Shown here: piece by piece, positions 16,626 to 25,899 of the stretch | Layout: each line of letters opens with the position of its first letter | Numbering within the stretch: position 1 is the stretch's first letter | From: Desulfoluna sp942491485 | Lineage (GTDB): Bacteria > Desulfobacterota > Desulfobacteria > Desulfobacterales > Desulfolunaceae | Length of the DNA: 64,000 nucleotides | Direction of reading: 5' to 3' | Assembly (NCBI GenBank): GCA_942491485.1 | Contig: CALOAX010000010.1 | Span: 1-64,000 of the forward strand | Position numbers and translations under genes: made by a program | Notes under the pieces: generated by a model | What the model was told of the DNA's origin: nothing | The model's database searches: none | Seen by the model: only the letters and a program-made list of their open reading frames with translations

Positions 16626-17828
16626 ATGGGTTCATATGCTGTGCTCAGTCTGGGTAAGTATGAAGTTGCTTGGAGTAAAAATGAAAACTTATTGAGCCAT
16701 AACGATCTATACCAAGAGGATTGTCTTAAATCTAAACTCTATGAAGGTTCTTTCGAAGAGGGACAAAAAGAATGGTACGAGCTTGAATTAGAGTTGGTTA
16801 AAGAGAGGCTTGAATTACTTGGATACACAATTGAATATGCGAAGAAACAATTTGAGAATCCATCTCGATTTAGTGAAGAAGAACCTTTGCAGCTTGGCCT
16901 TGATGAGGTTTTAGGAACTCTTAGAACTGTTGATGTTAGTAAGGTGTTTTATGAATTTGGTGAATTACCTAAGGCGGGTATATTTGCACCAGAACATATT
17001 CAAAATTTAATTCGTTCTTCGCGTGATCTAAGTTATGCATCGGATCATTGGGATCTTAGCGCTCTTCTAGAAAATTTTAGTCCTTACTCACAGCTACGAG
17101 TTTTGGCTGAGAGTACACCCAATTTAAAGTTGCCCGTCATATGGGATTTTGATGAAGTGGTCAGAAACGGATGGGTTGATCGTGAAGCCATTACCCATGG
17201 TACAAAGAGTAAATTTTTGATCGTAACTGAAGGTAGTTCTGACTCGAAAATTCTTAGGAAAGCTATTGATTTATTGAAGCCTCACATTAAGGACTTTTTC
17301 TATTTTGTAGATATGGAAGGGGGGTATCCTTTCACTGGTACTGGCAATCTTTTCAACTTTGTCAAAGGATTAAGAAGTATCGATATTAAAAATGATGTCT
17401 TGGTTGTTTTTGATAATGATGTGGAAGGAATACAGGCAATGAATCGCTGCTTAAACCTCCAGTTGCCACAAAATATACGGGTTATGAAATTACCTGATTT
17501 AACAGTCTTTCAGAATTTTCCCACTGTTGGCCCAAATGGTGATGCTATTTCAGATATTAACGGTAAAGCAGCATCAATCGAGTGTTATTTGGATATTGGG
17601 GAATCAGCTAAAGTAAGATGGACGAATTATAGGGAAGATACTGATTCTTACCACGGCTCATTAATATCTAAAGATAAATACAAAAAAGTATTTTTGAAGC
17701 AATCCAAAGTAGTCGAAAGTTATGATTTTAGCAAGCTAAAGCAGGTGGTAGATTGCATGATTTCAGAATGCACAGCGATAGCTAATAAGGCTAACTCAGA
17801 CGATCTGAAAAGTCGCGCGGATAATTAG
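16626..17828 (+). CDS. HEPN/Toprim-associated protein, putative phage-defence component
   Basis: A 400-residue cytoplasmic protein. The N-terminal 70 residues (MGSYAVLSLGKYEVAWSKN...ELVKERLELLGYTIEYAKKQFE) look like the HEPN/Toprim N-terminal domain. About residues 196-300 are a Toprim fold: KFLIVTEGSSDSK supplies the metal-binding Glu and VLVVFDNDVEGI supplies the DxD pair (Asp-Asn-Asp near 261). Toprim folds nick or cleave nucleic acids in OLD, primase and topoisomerase families. ATG 16626 is preferred because family members begin MGxYA; the frame is open to ATG 16593. The gene is AT-rich compared with all its neighbours, a sign of transfer. It is followed by a helicase gene 147 bases on. 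Defence is inferred from context. Confidence 0.75.
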   Translation: MGSYAVLSLGKYEVAWSKNENLLSHNDLYQEDCLKSKLYEGSFEEGQKEWYELELELVKERLELLGYTIEYAKKQFENPSRFSEEEPLQLGLDEVLGTLRTVDVSKVFYEFGELPKAGIFAPEHIQNLIRSSRDLSYASDHWDLSALLENFSPYSQLRVLAESTPNLKLPVIWDFDEVVRNGWVDREAITHGTKSKFLIVTEGSSDSKILRKAIDLLKPHIKDFFYFVDMEGGYPFTGTGNLFNFVKGLRSIDIKNDVLVVFDNDVEGIQAMNRCLNLQLPQNIRVMKLPDLTVFQNFPTVGPNGDAISDINGKAASIECYLDIGESAKVRWTNYREDTDSYHGSLISKDKYKKVFLKQSKVVESYDFSKLKQVVDCMISECTAIANKANSDDLKSRADN

Positions 17829-17891
17829 CTGTGTTAGTAGGCACGATAATCCGACGAGGATTCTGCATAAACAGTGATAAACAAACATCCT

Positions 17892-17906
17892 GCGCTACTG
17901 TAGCGC
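17892..17906. promoter_or_regulatory. Palindrome between HEPN/Toprim and helicase genes
   Basis: GCGCTAC-T-GTAGCGC, a perfect 7-bp inverted repeat around one base in the gap between the two genes. It may be an operator for separate helicase control or a processing hairpin. No T-run follows. Confidence 0.5.
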
Positions 17907-17975
17907 GAGGGGCCAACTATACAGATCCTCTTTCGGGCCGCGAGAGTGTCCAATACAGAAAAAGATGGAGATAAG

Positions 17976-20900
17976 GTGGAGTTAGAAACGCTCGTTGATG
18001 ACGAAAGAACATCGTTACTGTTGGAAGCAATAGATAGTCAGGCCTTTAGGCGGGTGATCGAACATCTTAACAACTACAGTTTCTGGGATGGCGTTGAAGG
18101 CACGCCCTGCCTCTGGGAACACCAGCAGATAGCTATCGGGACAGTTGTTGCCTACCTTAATGGTAACAAGTCTATCCCTGAACGTCCCGAGCACAAAGAA
18201 GCCTCCCTTCTGAAACTTCCTACCGGCACAGGCAAGTCAGGTATCGTTGCTGTCCTATCGCGCTGTCTACCGGACGTGCGGCGGGTGCTTGTATTGACCC
18301 CGCGCACGGCACTCGCAGAACAGCTCATCGCCGATATACGTTATCGCTTTTGGAAGCACATGGGCTACCAGGTCGGGGGTACAGATCTATTCGCAGGTGA
18401 TGTTGATACGACTGGAAGAGCGCTTGAAGATGTTTATGTCGATCAGTTTCTCCCCAGTAGCGTTCGCCATGTTGCAGAACATCTCGGCGGGGACGACGTC
18501 GACCGTGCCATCTTAATTGGCACTCATCAGGCGCTTGGCGCTGTACGCAAGACAGCGGATGATCCCGGTCAGACAGAAGCCGTTATCTGTAAGGCTATCT
18601 TACGAGAGATTCGAGATAACTTTGATCTCGTAATTGTCGATGAAGGTCATTACGAGCCCGCGATCTCATGGTCTCAAGGTGTCCGTGAGTTTAATCTGCC
18701 GACATTGCTGTTGAGCGCCACACCTTACCGTAACGACTACAAATCTTTTCGCGTCTGTGGTCGCTATCTTTTCAACTTTTCATACGATCAAGCCGTGAGT
18801 CGCGGTATCATCCGACCCGCAGAGGTAATTTTACCTGATGTCGAAATCGAGCAAGATCGTCAGTCCGCCGTAACACAGTTTGTCGGGTTAATGCAGCAGG
18901 AATTGCCGCACAGGCTTGAGCGGGCAAAGGCTTGGTTTCGTGACGGTGTAGCGCCGAAGGTCATGGTACGCGGTGATGATCTCGATACGCTTTATATGCT
19001 CCAGGCCGTTATCAACTGTGCCTTTAACACTCGGTCTGTTGTGATCCACGACAGAGCCAAGAAGAAACCCGAGAACCAGGATCGCTTCGCTAACGTAGCG
19101 TCGGCCCTACTTAATCGATCCGATGCTACGTTCTGGATACACCAGAATAAGCTGATGGAAGGCATCGATGATCCCGCATTCGTTGCTGTCGCCATTTTCG
19201 ACCTCATGGGGAATGCGCGCCAGCTCGTCCAGCAGATCGGGCGGGTAACCAGACATTCAAACGGGGACCGTAGGTTCCGACAGACAGGCTGGATTCTCGG
19301 TTCAACCGCAAATGCCGCACGTATCCGAACGGCATGGGAGCGCTACAAGGGTTACGAGGAATATGCAGCGCGGAACACAGCCCACATCGTGGCTAACGAA
19401 GTGACGCTTCCTGATCGACTGCTCGAATACATGGCTGAGTACCAGTATATCAGCGGTGAATTTCGTGGGCGCTTTGAGTTCGAGCAGGCGCTCGAAGCAC
19501 ATGACATACAGCTTCCACGTACCGCAGCCGTGTTAAGAACCGTAGAGCCGCTACCTGATATCAGAGCCTTCAGCAGGGTAATCGAGGAAGCGATCATGAA
19601 TAAAGACCGTTTCAAGATTACTCCTATCAATAACATGCCCGAGAACGCGATGGGGTTCTCGTACTATGCATGGCGCAACTCACCTTATCTGGTCGATCGC
19701 TTTTTCTCTGAGTGGAAGCTTGGTATCTTCGTTGCCGTTCAACACGGGGATTTTGTATTCATGCACGACACTGAGGGGCTGGTCGTCGATATGTCGAGCC
19801 TAAAGCTTAAGCGTGCCAGTCGGTCCTTTATGGAAAAGGCTTTCCCCGGCGGAGACGGAGAGAATGGATCACGCCTTTCGCGTTTGTCTTTTGCTTCACT
19901 CGATATGTCACAACATGCCATTCGCGGGGTGGCGATGCGCACTCGCTCATTCGCCGATGTTTTCACCGACCTTCTCGACCCTTCTCTTGTGCCTGCTACC
20001 GCAGCGGGATTCGTCAATGGCGATGCTCGCTATATAGGTTTTGCGCGTTCGCGAGTGCGCGATGGCTCAGAAAGATACGTCCCTGCTACCGAGTATGTTA
20101 ATTGGACTTCAAACGTCATTGCAGAACTGAGTGATGACGGTCGATCACGAAGCCGTGTGTTTGATCGCTATGCTGCCGTGGTTGAGAATGTAGATGTCGC
20201 GGAAGCACAACCGGTTTCAATTCTGCTCGATCCTTCACTCGATGATATGCGAGATGACGAGGTTGGCGGTGCAGGCTTCGCGCTGCATGAGGATGTAGAT
20301 TACTTTGACCTGTGTGCAGATGTGGATCAAGAAACTGGAGCCTTCCTAATCGATATCGATGGGCTACGTATTGAATGCACAGTTGAATTCGTTAAAGAAA
20401 CCAGCAAATACCGCATTGAAAGTGATGAGCTCAATACCCGGTTTCCTGCCCCTGAGCGCAATGATCGTCGGCAAGGGCAGTCACTAATTCAACGCCTAAA
20501 TCAGCGGCAGGCGTTCCGTATTCTCACGAGCCGTGAAAGCATGGTCTATTCCGAAGGAAGTTTCTACGAGCCCCGTGTGCGTTGGGCATTAGAAGACGGT
20601 AGCAAACCCATTCTCGACTATGTCTATGCATCTGCATCGCTGGATTCTGTTGACTCCGAGAAGGGCGAGAAATACTTCGCCGCTAATAAGCCTGACTGGC
20701 ACCGCCGATCAATATTTGGTATCTTCGCCGCAACGTGTGATAACCAGCGGCTTGCCAACGGGATAGGAGACGATGACCTAACAGCAGCGATTGAAGCTTT
20801 TCCGATTTGGTTGTGTGACGATGACGGCCAAGAAGTTGCCGACTTTATCGGCCTTGATCCGGACGCGAAAAAGATGGTCCTTGTTCACGCCAAGGTCGGT

Positions 20901-21320
20901 AAGCAGGGGGAGCGGGGACGCGGTTTCAATGTCGGCGGTCTGCAAGAAGTTGGTCGACAGGCTCTCGCGAGTCTCAGCTTCATCTCGCTCGGAAGGCCTT
21001 CATCGGCGTGGACATCAGAACGATGGCAGGCTAACGTCCGGGCAAATACCGTCACTTTGGCCGATCGATCTAGAATCTTTGGCAACGATACGGAAATGAC
21101 GGCTGATCAGTTAAACACCGCGCTTCATTCCGCGTGTAGAAATCCATCCTTCGACAAGGAGGTTTGGATCGTCGGTGCCAAGATGGCACGACGTCAGACC
21201 CTTTTAGGTGGGCTCGAAAATAATCCTGTCGAAAATCGTTTGCGTCAGTTCTTAATGCATTGGGATGCGATGCAGACAGCGTGCGCCCGCGCAAATACTC
21301 GGCTTAAGTTCTACTGCTGA
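17976..21320 (+). CDS. Superfamily 2 helicase with probable C-terminal PD-(D/E)xK-like nuclease
   Basis: A protein of about 1114 residues. Counting from GTG 17976, the helicase core has Walker A LPTGTGKSG (near 82), LVLTPRTALAEQL (Ia), VIVDEGH (motif II, near 221), LLSATPYRND (III, near 246) and QQIGRVTRHS (VI, near 418). About 500-880 is unassigned. Near 950-980, EVADFIGLDPDAKKMVLVHAKVG has the acidic-strand and xxK spacing of PD-(D/E)xK nucleases, with His in place of the second acid. GTG 17976 is chosen for GGAG five bases upstream; GTG 17946 is also open but poorly served. Base composition is nearer the host than that of the gene before it. Together they suggest DNA sensing, unwinding and cutting, as in other two-gene defence systems. 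The system assignment is inference. Confidence 0.8.
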   Translation: MELETLVDDERTSLLLEAIDSQAFRRVIEHLNNYSFWDGVEGTPCLWEHQQIAIGTVVAYLNGNKSIPERPEHKEASLLKLPTGTGKSGIVAVLSRCLPDVRRVLVLTPRTALAEQLIADIRYRFWKHMGYQVGGTDLFAGDVDTTGRALEDVYVDQFLPSSVRHVAEHLGGDDVDRAILIGTHQALGAVRKTADDPGQTEAVICKAILREIRDNFDLVIVDEGHYEPAISWSQGVREFNLPTLLLSATPYRNDYKSFRVCGRYLFNFSYDQAVSRGIIRPAEVILPDVEIEQDRQSAVTQFVGLMQQELPHRLERAKAWFRDGVAPKVMVRGDDLDTLYMLQAVINCAFNTRSVVIHDRAKKKPENQDRFANVASALLNRSDATFWIHQNKLMEGIDDPAFVAVAIFDLMGNARQLVQQIGRVTRHSNGDRRFRQTGWILGSTANAARIRTAWERYKGYEEYAARNTAHIVANEVTLPDRLLEYMAEYQYISGEFRGRFEFEQALEAHDIQLPRTAAVLRTVEPLPDIRAFSRVIEEAIMNKDRFKITPINNMPENAMGFSYYAWRNSPYLVDRFFSEWKLGIFVAVQHGDFVFMHDTEGLVVDMSSLKLKRASRSFMEKAFPGGDGENGSRLSRLSFASLDMSQHAIRGVAMRTRSFADVFTDLLDPSLVPATAAGFVNGDARYIGFARSRVRDGSERYVPATEYVNWTSNVIAELSDDGRSRSRVFDRYAAVVENVDVAEAQPVSILLDPSLDDMRDDEVGGAGFALHEDVDYFDLCADVDQETGAFLIDIDGLRIECTVEFVKETSKYRIESDELNTRFPAPERNDRRQGQSLIQRLNQRQAFRILTSRESMVYSEGSFYEPRVRWALEDGSKPILDYVYASASLDSVDSEKGEKYFAANKPDWHRRSIFGIFAATCDNQRLANGIGDDDLTAAIEAFPIWLCDDDGQEVADFIGLDPDAKKMVLVHAKVGKQGERGRGFNVGGLQEVGRQALASLSFISLGRPSSAWTSERWQANVRANTVTLADRSRIFGNDTEMTADQLNTALHSACRNPSFDKEVWIVGAKMARRQTLLGGLENNPVENRLRQFLMHWDAMQTACARANTRLKFYC

Positions 21321-21607
21321 GGGCGTCGATAACAGAATAAAATACTTGGTGAAGAAGGTAGTCATAAATCACAAGCAAACTCTTATCTCAGCGCGATTAA
21401 AGAACAACGGCATTAGGCCCGTTTTTATTGAGAAAATTGGGGATGATTCTGCACATCTGACATAGTCTTTCTATTCAAATGATTTAACGGCTTGTGCTTT
21501 TTTTGACATTATATTCTATCGGCGCAGCATCCGTGTTCGTCTGTGGCTAAATCACTTTTGGTTTTTGGGGGCCCCTTAATTGTCAAGCACCCCGCAACCC
21601 ACTTGAA
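21321..21607. other. Gene-free stretch after the helicase
   Basis: No supported gene, no integrase and no tRNA remnant, so I cannot mark the right edge of the putative island. A CATCCGTGTTCGTCTGTGGC fragment at about 21525-21545 belongs to the CACAGATG repeat class. Confidence 0.45.
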
Positions 21608-21922
21608 ATGGACTTCCCCATGCACCTCACAAACTACGCCTTCATGGTCATCGGCCCCGGCCTCACCCCCGAAGCAAACACCACAACAACCTCCTCCCCC
21701 CTTTTCAAAGCCACAGTCGTGGGCGTTGAAACCGTGGATCAGGCCTGTGATGCAGCAAAAGAGCTGGTCAAAAACGGCGTCCAAATGATCGAGTTGTGTG
21801 GCGGCTTTGATGGGGAGGCGGTTCAGAAGGTGATTGATGCCATAGGCGGGCAGGTTCCGGTGGGGGCGGCGGCGTATTCGGAGGCTGAGCAGGCCAAGTC
21901 GGATGCGTTTTTCGCTCAATAA
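21608..21922 (+). CDS. DUF6506-like small protein
   Basis: A 104-residue soluble protein: NYAFMVIGPGLTPEANT..., then VVGVETVDQACDAAKELVKNGVQMIELCGGFDGEAVQKVIDAIGGQVPVGAAAYS. The IELCGGFG..G...V..A.....PVG pattern matches my memory of DUF6506, a small alpha/beta family of unknown function. Neither ATG 21608 nor ATG 21620 has a clear ribosome site; 21620 fits family length better. It is short of neighbours in the same direction and ends in a region of CATGAAG repeats. Confidence 0.7.
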   Translation: MDFPMHLTNYAFMVIGPGLTPEANTTTTSSPLFKATVVGVETVDQACDAAKELVKNGVQMIELCGGFDGEAVQKVIDAIGGQVPVGAAAYSEAEQAKSDAFFAQ

Positions 21923-22454
21923 GTTTTCTAATTCCCGGCCATTCTCAGGTACCCCAAAGGGTATGGATGTCCCCAGCATGGTTGATTGTTGAAATCGTTC
22001 TTCGTGCTTTGTTCTTCGTTCTTGGTTCGAGGAGTCGCTGTGCTCTATCAGTTATGAGAAAAACATGATCTGGCTGCGAATACGGGGTAATCAAAACAAG
22101 ATTTGGTGTCTGTGATCGGGTCAACTGAACGGCTTTTTTAAACCATGAAGAGCATGAAGGACAGGAAGAAAAACCCCAAAAGAGACACCGTGTATTTCGC
22201 GGCAACGCCGCCTTCGTGCGCTTCGTGGTAGACATCCTGTTTGGCCGTTGACGTTGAGGTGACATCAGAAGGGCATGATGTCTTTTCCCGGCGCAGCCGG
22301 CTTCATGCTCTTCATGTCCTTCATGGTTGAGCTGTTTTTAGTCTGTGAAAAGGGGGCGCGTCTTGGCTTCGAACTCAGAGAATGTGTCCACTGTAGCTAA
22401 ATGATGTTTCGACCGTTATCTTGTGCTCATCACCCATAAATGACAAGGCGACCG
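21923..22454. repeat. CATGAAGG / GAACCAAG repeat tract
   Basis: No supported gene. GTGCTTTGTTCTTCGTTCTTGG (GAACCAAG class in reverse) at about 22002-22023, CCATGAAGAGCATGAAGGAC at about 22143-22162, and the reverse CTTCATGCTCTTCATGTCC at about 22301-22320 make an inverted pair around 22160-22310. Confidence 0.7.
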
Positions 22455-23726
22455 ATGACACTGGTTCCCAGAGCGTTTATATTACTTGTCTTATTTATTG
22501 CGGCACCGGTTTTTGCCTCAACGCCCCCGGTTCTACCCGGAGAGTTTGAAAATGTTATTGGGGAAGCGTCCAAAGAGATTTCGAACGGGGGGAATCTGCC
22601 CTGTGCTTACAATCGTCGGGGAATTGCTTACCTGAAGCTTGGTGATTATGAGAAGGCCGTTTTGGACCTTCAGAAGGTTCGACAATTCGAGAGGATCATC
22701 TGTCAAGATGGAGATCGTTTTTATGGCGTAGATATCGGTAAAATTCATTATTATGAAGGGGTATGCTGGTATTATCTGAATAACTACGAGGGGGCCATTG
22801 AGAGTTGCCAACGTGCTGTTGCAACAGATGGTTTTGTGGTGACCAGCCAGTTCTATTATGTGATGGGTAGATCGTACAGTTCCCTATTGATGTGGGAAGA
22901 TGCCATTGCTGCTTATACCCAGGCCATTGACCTCGATGCAAAGTACGCCCCAGCCTACCATGCCAGGGGGGTGGCGTACGGCCGCATTGGGATTGAACAT
23001 AAAGAGCGTCAAGACAAGTCCTATGCGCGGTATCTTGAGCCGGATTTGACGTTCGAAAGGGATCGGGAGATCACTTACGGTTTAGCAATGACGTTTGGTG
23101 TGCTTGTGCTCATCTTTCTTTTTGTTCGAATAATAGGACGTGTTGTTTTCAAAACCACAGAAGTTGCCATTGTAAAAGCCCGGCCCAGTTACCTCATGTG
23201 TTTTCTCATCATCCCCGTGTTGTCTGTTTTTTTGTATTTTGGGTTTGGTTGTGTCACTTCAGCGAATGTGTCGTTATTTTTTCAAGATCCGCAAGCTGGC
23301 TCCAAGATTCTATTTCCCGTTGTTGGCTCTTTGTTATCGGGCCTTATGTATGTGAATCTGGCTTTGCAGGAATTCATCGTTACAGACCAAAGCCTGTACC
23401 TGAGATCCCTTTCCAAGTTTGGACGCATGGAACGAATTGAGCTGACACAGGTTCAAGAGCTCAAAACAATAAGTACGTATGAGTCTGATAGTGACTCGTC
23501 ATTTAATTTTAGGGGCAATAGAGATCAACGTTGGCCTCATGTCATTGCAAGAGGGGTGGGTAATTTCAGCCGTGGTGAGACCAAGTTTGTTGTTTTAATC
23601 CAACTCATCCTTAAATCAGGGAAACGATACCGGATCTCATGGTTGCACAATGCGGATGATCTTGTGGACAAGGTAAATCAATTGCTCCAAAAGAGCGATA
23701 CTGCCCAGGTTGACTCGTTACGTTGA
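22455..23726 (+). CDS. TPR-containing membrane protein with C-terminal PH-like domain
   Basis: A 423-residue envelope protein. It has a signal peptide (cleavage near PVFA-STPP), then three TPR-like units at about 45-180: CAYNRRGIAYLKLGDYEKAVLDL, IHYYEGVCWYYLNNYEGAIES and YYVMGRSYSSLLMWEDAIAAYTQAIDL. Three to four membrane helices follow between about 210 and 305. The cytoplasmic tail (EFIVTDQSLYLRSLSKFGRMERIELTQVQELK...) has the strand pattern of bacterial PH-like domains. It probably organises a protein complex in the membrane; no enzymatic motif is visible. ATG 22455 has AAGG six bases upstream, better than ATG 22440. Confidence 0.7.
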   Translation: MTLVPRAFILLVLFIAAPVFASTPPVLPGEFENVIGEASKEISNGGNLPCAYNRRGIAYLKLGDYEKAVLDLQKVRQFERIICQDGDRFYGVDIGKIHYYEGVCWYYLNNYEGAIESCQRAVATDGFVVTSQFYYVMGRSYSSLLMWEDAIAAYTQAIDLDAKYAPAYHARGVAYGRIGIEHKERQDKSYARYLEPDLTFERDREITYGLAMTFGVLVLIFLFVRIIGRVVFKTTEVAIVKARPSYLMCFLIIPVLSVFLYFGFGCVTSANVSLFFQDPQAGSKILFPVVGSLLSGLMYVNLALQEFIVTDQSLYLRSLSKFGRMERIELTQVQELKTISTYESDSDSSFNFRGNRDQRWPHVIARGVGNFSRGETKFVVLIQLILKSGKRYRISWLHNADDLVDKVNQLLQKSDTAQVDSLR

Positions 23727-24219
23727 TTCACGGTTTTTTCAGCAGCGTAGCCATCTGTGACCAAACCGCTTTGTATTGTAAGTAAAGATGTCTTTTTCCC
23801 GGCGCAGCCGGCTTCATGCTCTTCATGTCCTTCATGGTGGAGCTGTTTTTAGTCTGTGCCATCGGGCCTCTTGTCTTTCTTGCATCTGTTCGGAAGGGGG
23901 TCGGTGTCTGTGATTGGGTCAACTGAAAGCATTTTTTAACCATGAAGAGCACGAAGGACACGAAGAAAAACCCAAAAGAGACACAGTGTATTTCGCGGCA
24001 ACGCCGCCTTCGTGCGCTTCGTGTCCTTCGTGGTAGACATCCCTTTTGAAGTTAAAGTTGACGTAAATTCGGAGACGATATCAGGTCGCATGGTTGCACG
24101 GTACGGATGGTTTTTTCAGCGGCGAAGCCGAATCTGTGCCCATCTGTGTGTATCTGTGGCCAAACTATTTTTTGTAATTGTTCTTAACGTGAAAACCAGC
24201 TGAGCAAATGGAGACGTTC
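23727..24219. repeat. Inverted CATGAAGG / CACGAAGG repeats
   Basis: No supported gene. CTTCATGCTCTTCATGTCC at about 23813-23831 faces CCATGAAGAGCACGAAGGAC at about 23940-23959, and TCGTGCGCTTCGTGTCC follows at about 24010-24026. CCATCTGTGTGTATCTGTGG at about 24140-24160 is the CACAGATG class. Confidence 0.75.
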
Positions 24220-25155
24220 ATGGAGTGTCAGATCGAGCAGGAGTACAGGTATGAGATGAAGGTGATGGGGGGCTTGGTTCTTATATTCATAGGGCTTTCC
24301 TGTGAGTGGCTTTTGATCAACGGCAGTTCACACACGGATATTTTTGGGTTGGTGAATAAGGGCCTTTTAACCGAACAGGCTCATTTCTGGTTGATGACCT
24401 GCTTGATGATGTACCTTGTGCTTCAGGGCGTTCTGTATTTGATCGCCAGGATCAATGGATTCGGGCGGGTGTGCTTGACCAGCGAGGGGCTTGTTTTTCC
24501 TGGGCCCATCTGGCGGCTCGGCACCACGCATGTCCCGTATGGAGCCATTGTGGACCTCGATTTTCGAACGGTATTTTTCGACCAGGTTTTTGATGTTAAA
24601 ACAGACGGAAAAAAGCATTCGTTTGTTGCCAATAATTTTCGGAACAAAAAAGAGTTTCAGGCTTTTTGCCATCAGCTTTCGACGATGGCACATGTCTCGC
24701 TGAACCATTCTATTTTTAAACCGGAAACGCCTCCACCAAGTGAGCCCATTGGGCACAGGCTTTACAAAATATCCGGCATTGGTGTTGCTGCGTTTTTTGG
24801 CGGGCCGGTGGCCGGAGGGCTGTTGATCGCTAAAAATTATAAACAAATGGGAAAGCTGAAAGAGGCAAGACAGGCAAGGTGGCTCTCCGTTCTGGCCATG
24901 CTGACGGTGGGAACCCTCCTCTGGTTTATTCCCGAGGACTCGAACCTTCCGAGTACCTCCGTTTCAGTCCCCCTCGTCTTTTTGACTGTCCTTATTGCCC
25001 AACGCGTGCAGCAAAACGACATCAACATGCACATGAACGCAGGCGGGGAGTTCATCTCAAACTGGAAAGCGTTCGGGTTTTCCCTGCTGGTTCTTCTTGG
25101 GGTCTTGTGCCTTCTCTTTACGGGGATCATTGCCTGGGAGATTTTCGCTCACTAA
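24220..25155 (+). CDS. Integral membrane protein of unknown function
   Basis: A 311-residue protein with hydrophobic helices at about 15-32, 58-76, 190-205, 225-240 and 285-308. A soluble stretch at about 85-150 (RVCLTSEGLVFPGPIWRLGTTHVPYGAIVDLDFRTVFFDQVFDVKTDGKKHSFVANNF) has the strand layout of a bacterial PH-like domain. I do not recognise the family. ATG 24220 has GGAG six bases upstream and is preferred over ATG 24208. It resembles the TPR-membrane gene before it in combining membrane helices with a PH-like segment, but the two are separated by nearly 500 bases of repeats. Confidence 0.65.
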   Translation: MECQIEQEYRYEMKVMGGLVLIFIGLSCEWLLINGSSHTDIFGLVNKGLLTEQAHFWLMTCLMMYLVLQGVLYLIARINGFGRVCLTSEGLVFPGPIWRLGTTHVPYGAIVDLDFRTVFFDQVFDVKTDGKKHSFVANNFRNKKEFQAFCHQLSTMAHVSLNHSIFKPETPPPSEPIGHRLYKISGIGVAAFFGGPVAGGLLIAKNYKQMGKLKEARQARWLSVLAMLTVGTLLWFIPEDSNLPSTSVSVPLVFLTVLIAQRVQQNDINMHMNAGGEFISNWKAFGFSLLVLLGVLCLLFTGIIAWEIFAH

Positions 25156-25524
25156 CTGGCGATAGTGCCTGAAGCAAATGAACTGCCTGTGAACCACGAA
25201 GAGCACGAAGGACACGAAGAAAAACCAAAGATAGATTAAATACTTTTAGCGGCGAAGCCGCATCTGTGCTCATCTGTGCTCATCTGTGTGACTCTGTGGC
25301 CAACCCGTTTTTTGTTACTGGTACCTGTTGTAAGTAACGACGTCTTTTTCCCGGCCATGCCGGCTTCAAGACCTCCATGGTGACGCTCTTCTTGGCTTTA
25401 TGCCTTCAAGCCTTTGTGTGGGCTTCTGCAGGTAGTCATTGAACAATGATTTTAAAAGTTATGCATGGTTTTATAATCCGGTGTGACCTTGAAACCTCAA
25501 TTTAAACACGACAAAGGAGACTGA
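25156..25524. repeat. CACGAAGG and CACAGATG repeat tract
   Basis: CCACGAAGAGCACGAAGGAC at about 25193-25212; GCGGCGAAGCCGC hairpin and three CATCTGTGCTCATCTGTG units at about 25240-25290. The last 80 bases are AT-rich and may hold the promoter of the next gene. Confidence 0.7.
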
Positions 25525-25824
25525 ATGAAAACTCAAATCAAGCGGATGTCCCCCCATCAAAACGGAAAAGTCTTTGGCCTGTTAATGGCAGCGAGCAGTC
25601 TGGTGTTTCTTATCCCCATGCTTCTGGTGATGGTTGCCGCCATGCCGGAGATGGATCAGGAGATGGGGTTCTTTGCCGCCGGGCCTGCCGTCATGTTTGT
25701 TGTTTTCCCCATCCTCTATCTTGTCTTTGGCTATGTCTTCATCGCCATCGGGTGCATGGTCTACAACACCATCGCCAGGTTTGTCGGGGGGATTGAGTTC
25801 GATCTTGAACGGCATGAGGGGTAA
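25525..25824 (+). CDS. Small two-helix membrane protein
   Basis: A 99-residue protein. A basic N-terminus (MKTQIKRMSPHQNGK) precedes helix 1 (about 17-40) and helix 2 (about 52-80), and it ends YNTIARFVGGIEFDLERHEG. The SPHQNGK and YN.IA...GGIEF elements recur in small hypothetical inner-membrane proteins I have seen, but I know no function. AAAGGAG precedes the ATG. The next gene begins 75 bases later on the same strand, so the two are probably one transcript. Confidence 0.7.
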   Translation: MKTQIKRMSPHQNGKVFGLLMAASSLVFLIPMLLVMVAAMPEMDQEMGFFAAGPAVMFVVFPILYLVFGYVFIAIGCMVYNTIARFVGGIEFDLERHEG

Positions 25825-25899
25825 AATATCCAGATTGATGAAACGTAAGTGAGATCGTTAATAATTTTTAAGGTGTCAAAGCTGAAAGGAATTGAAACG

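Noticed and set aside
16593..21320. Prophage or integrative island
   Set aside because: No integrase, tRNA gene, att repeat or phage structural gene is visible around the pair.
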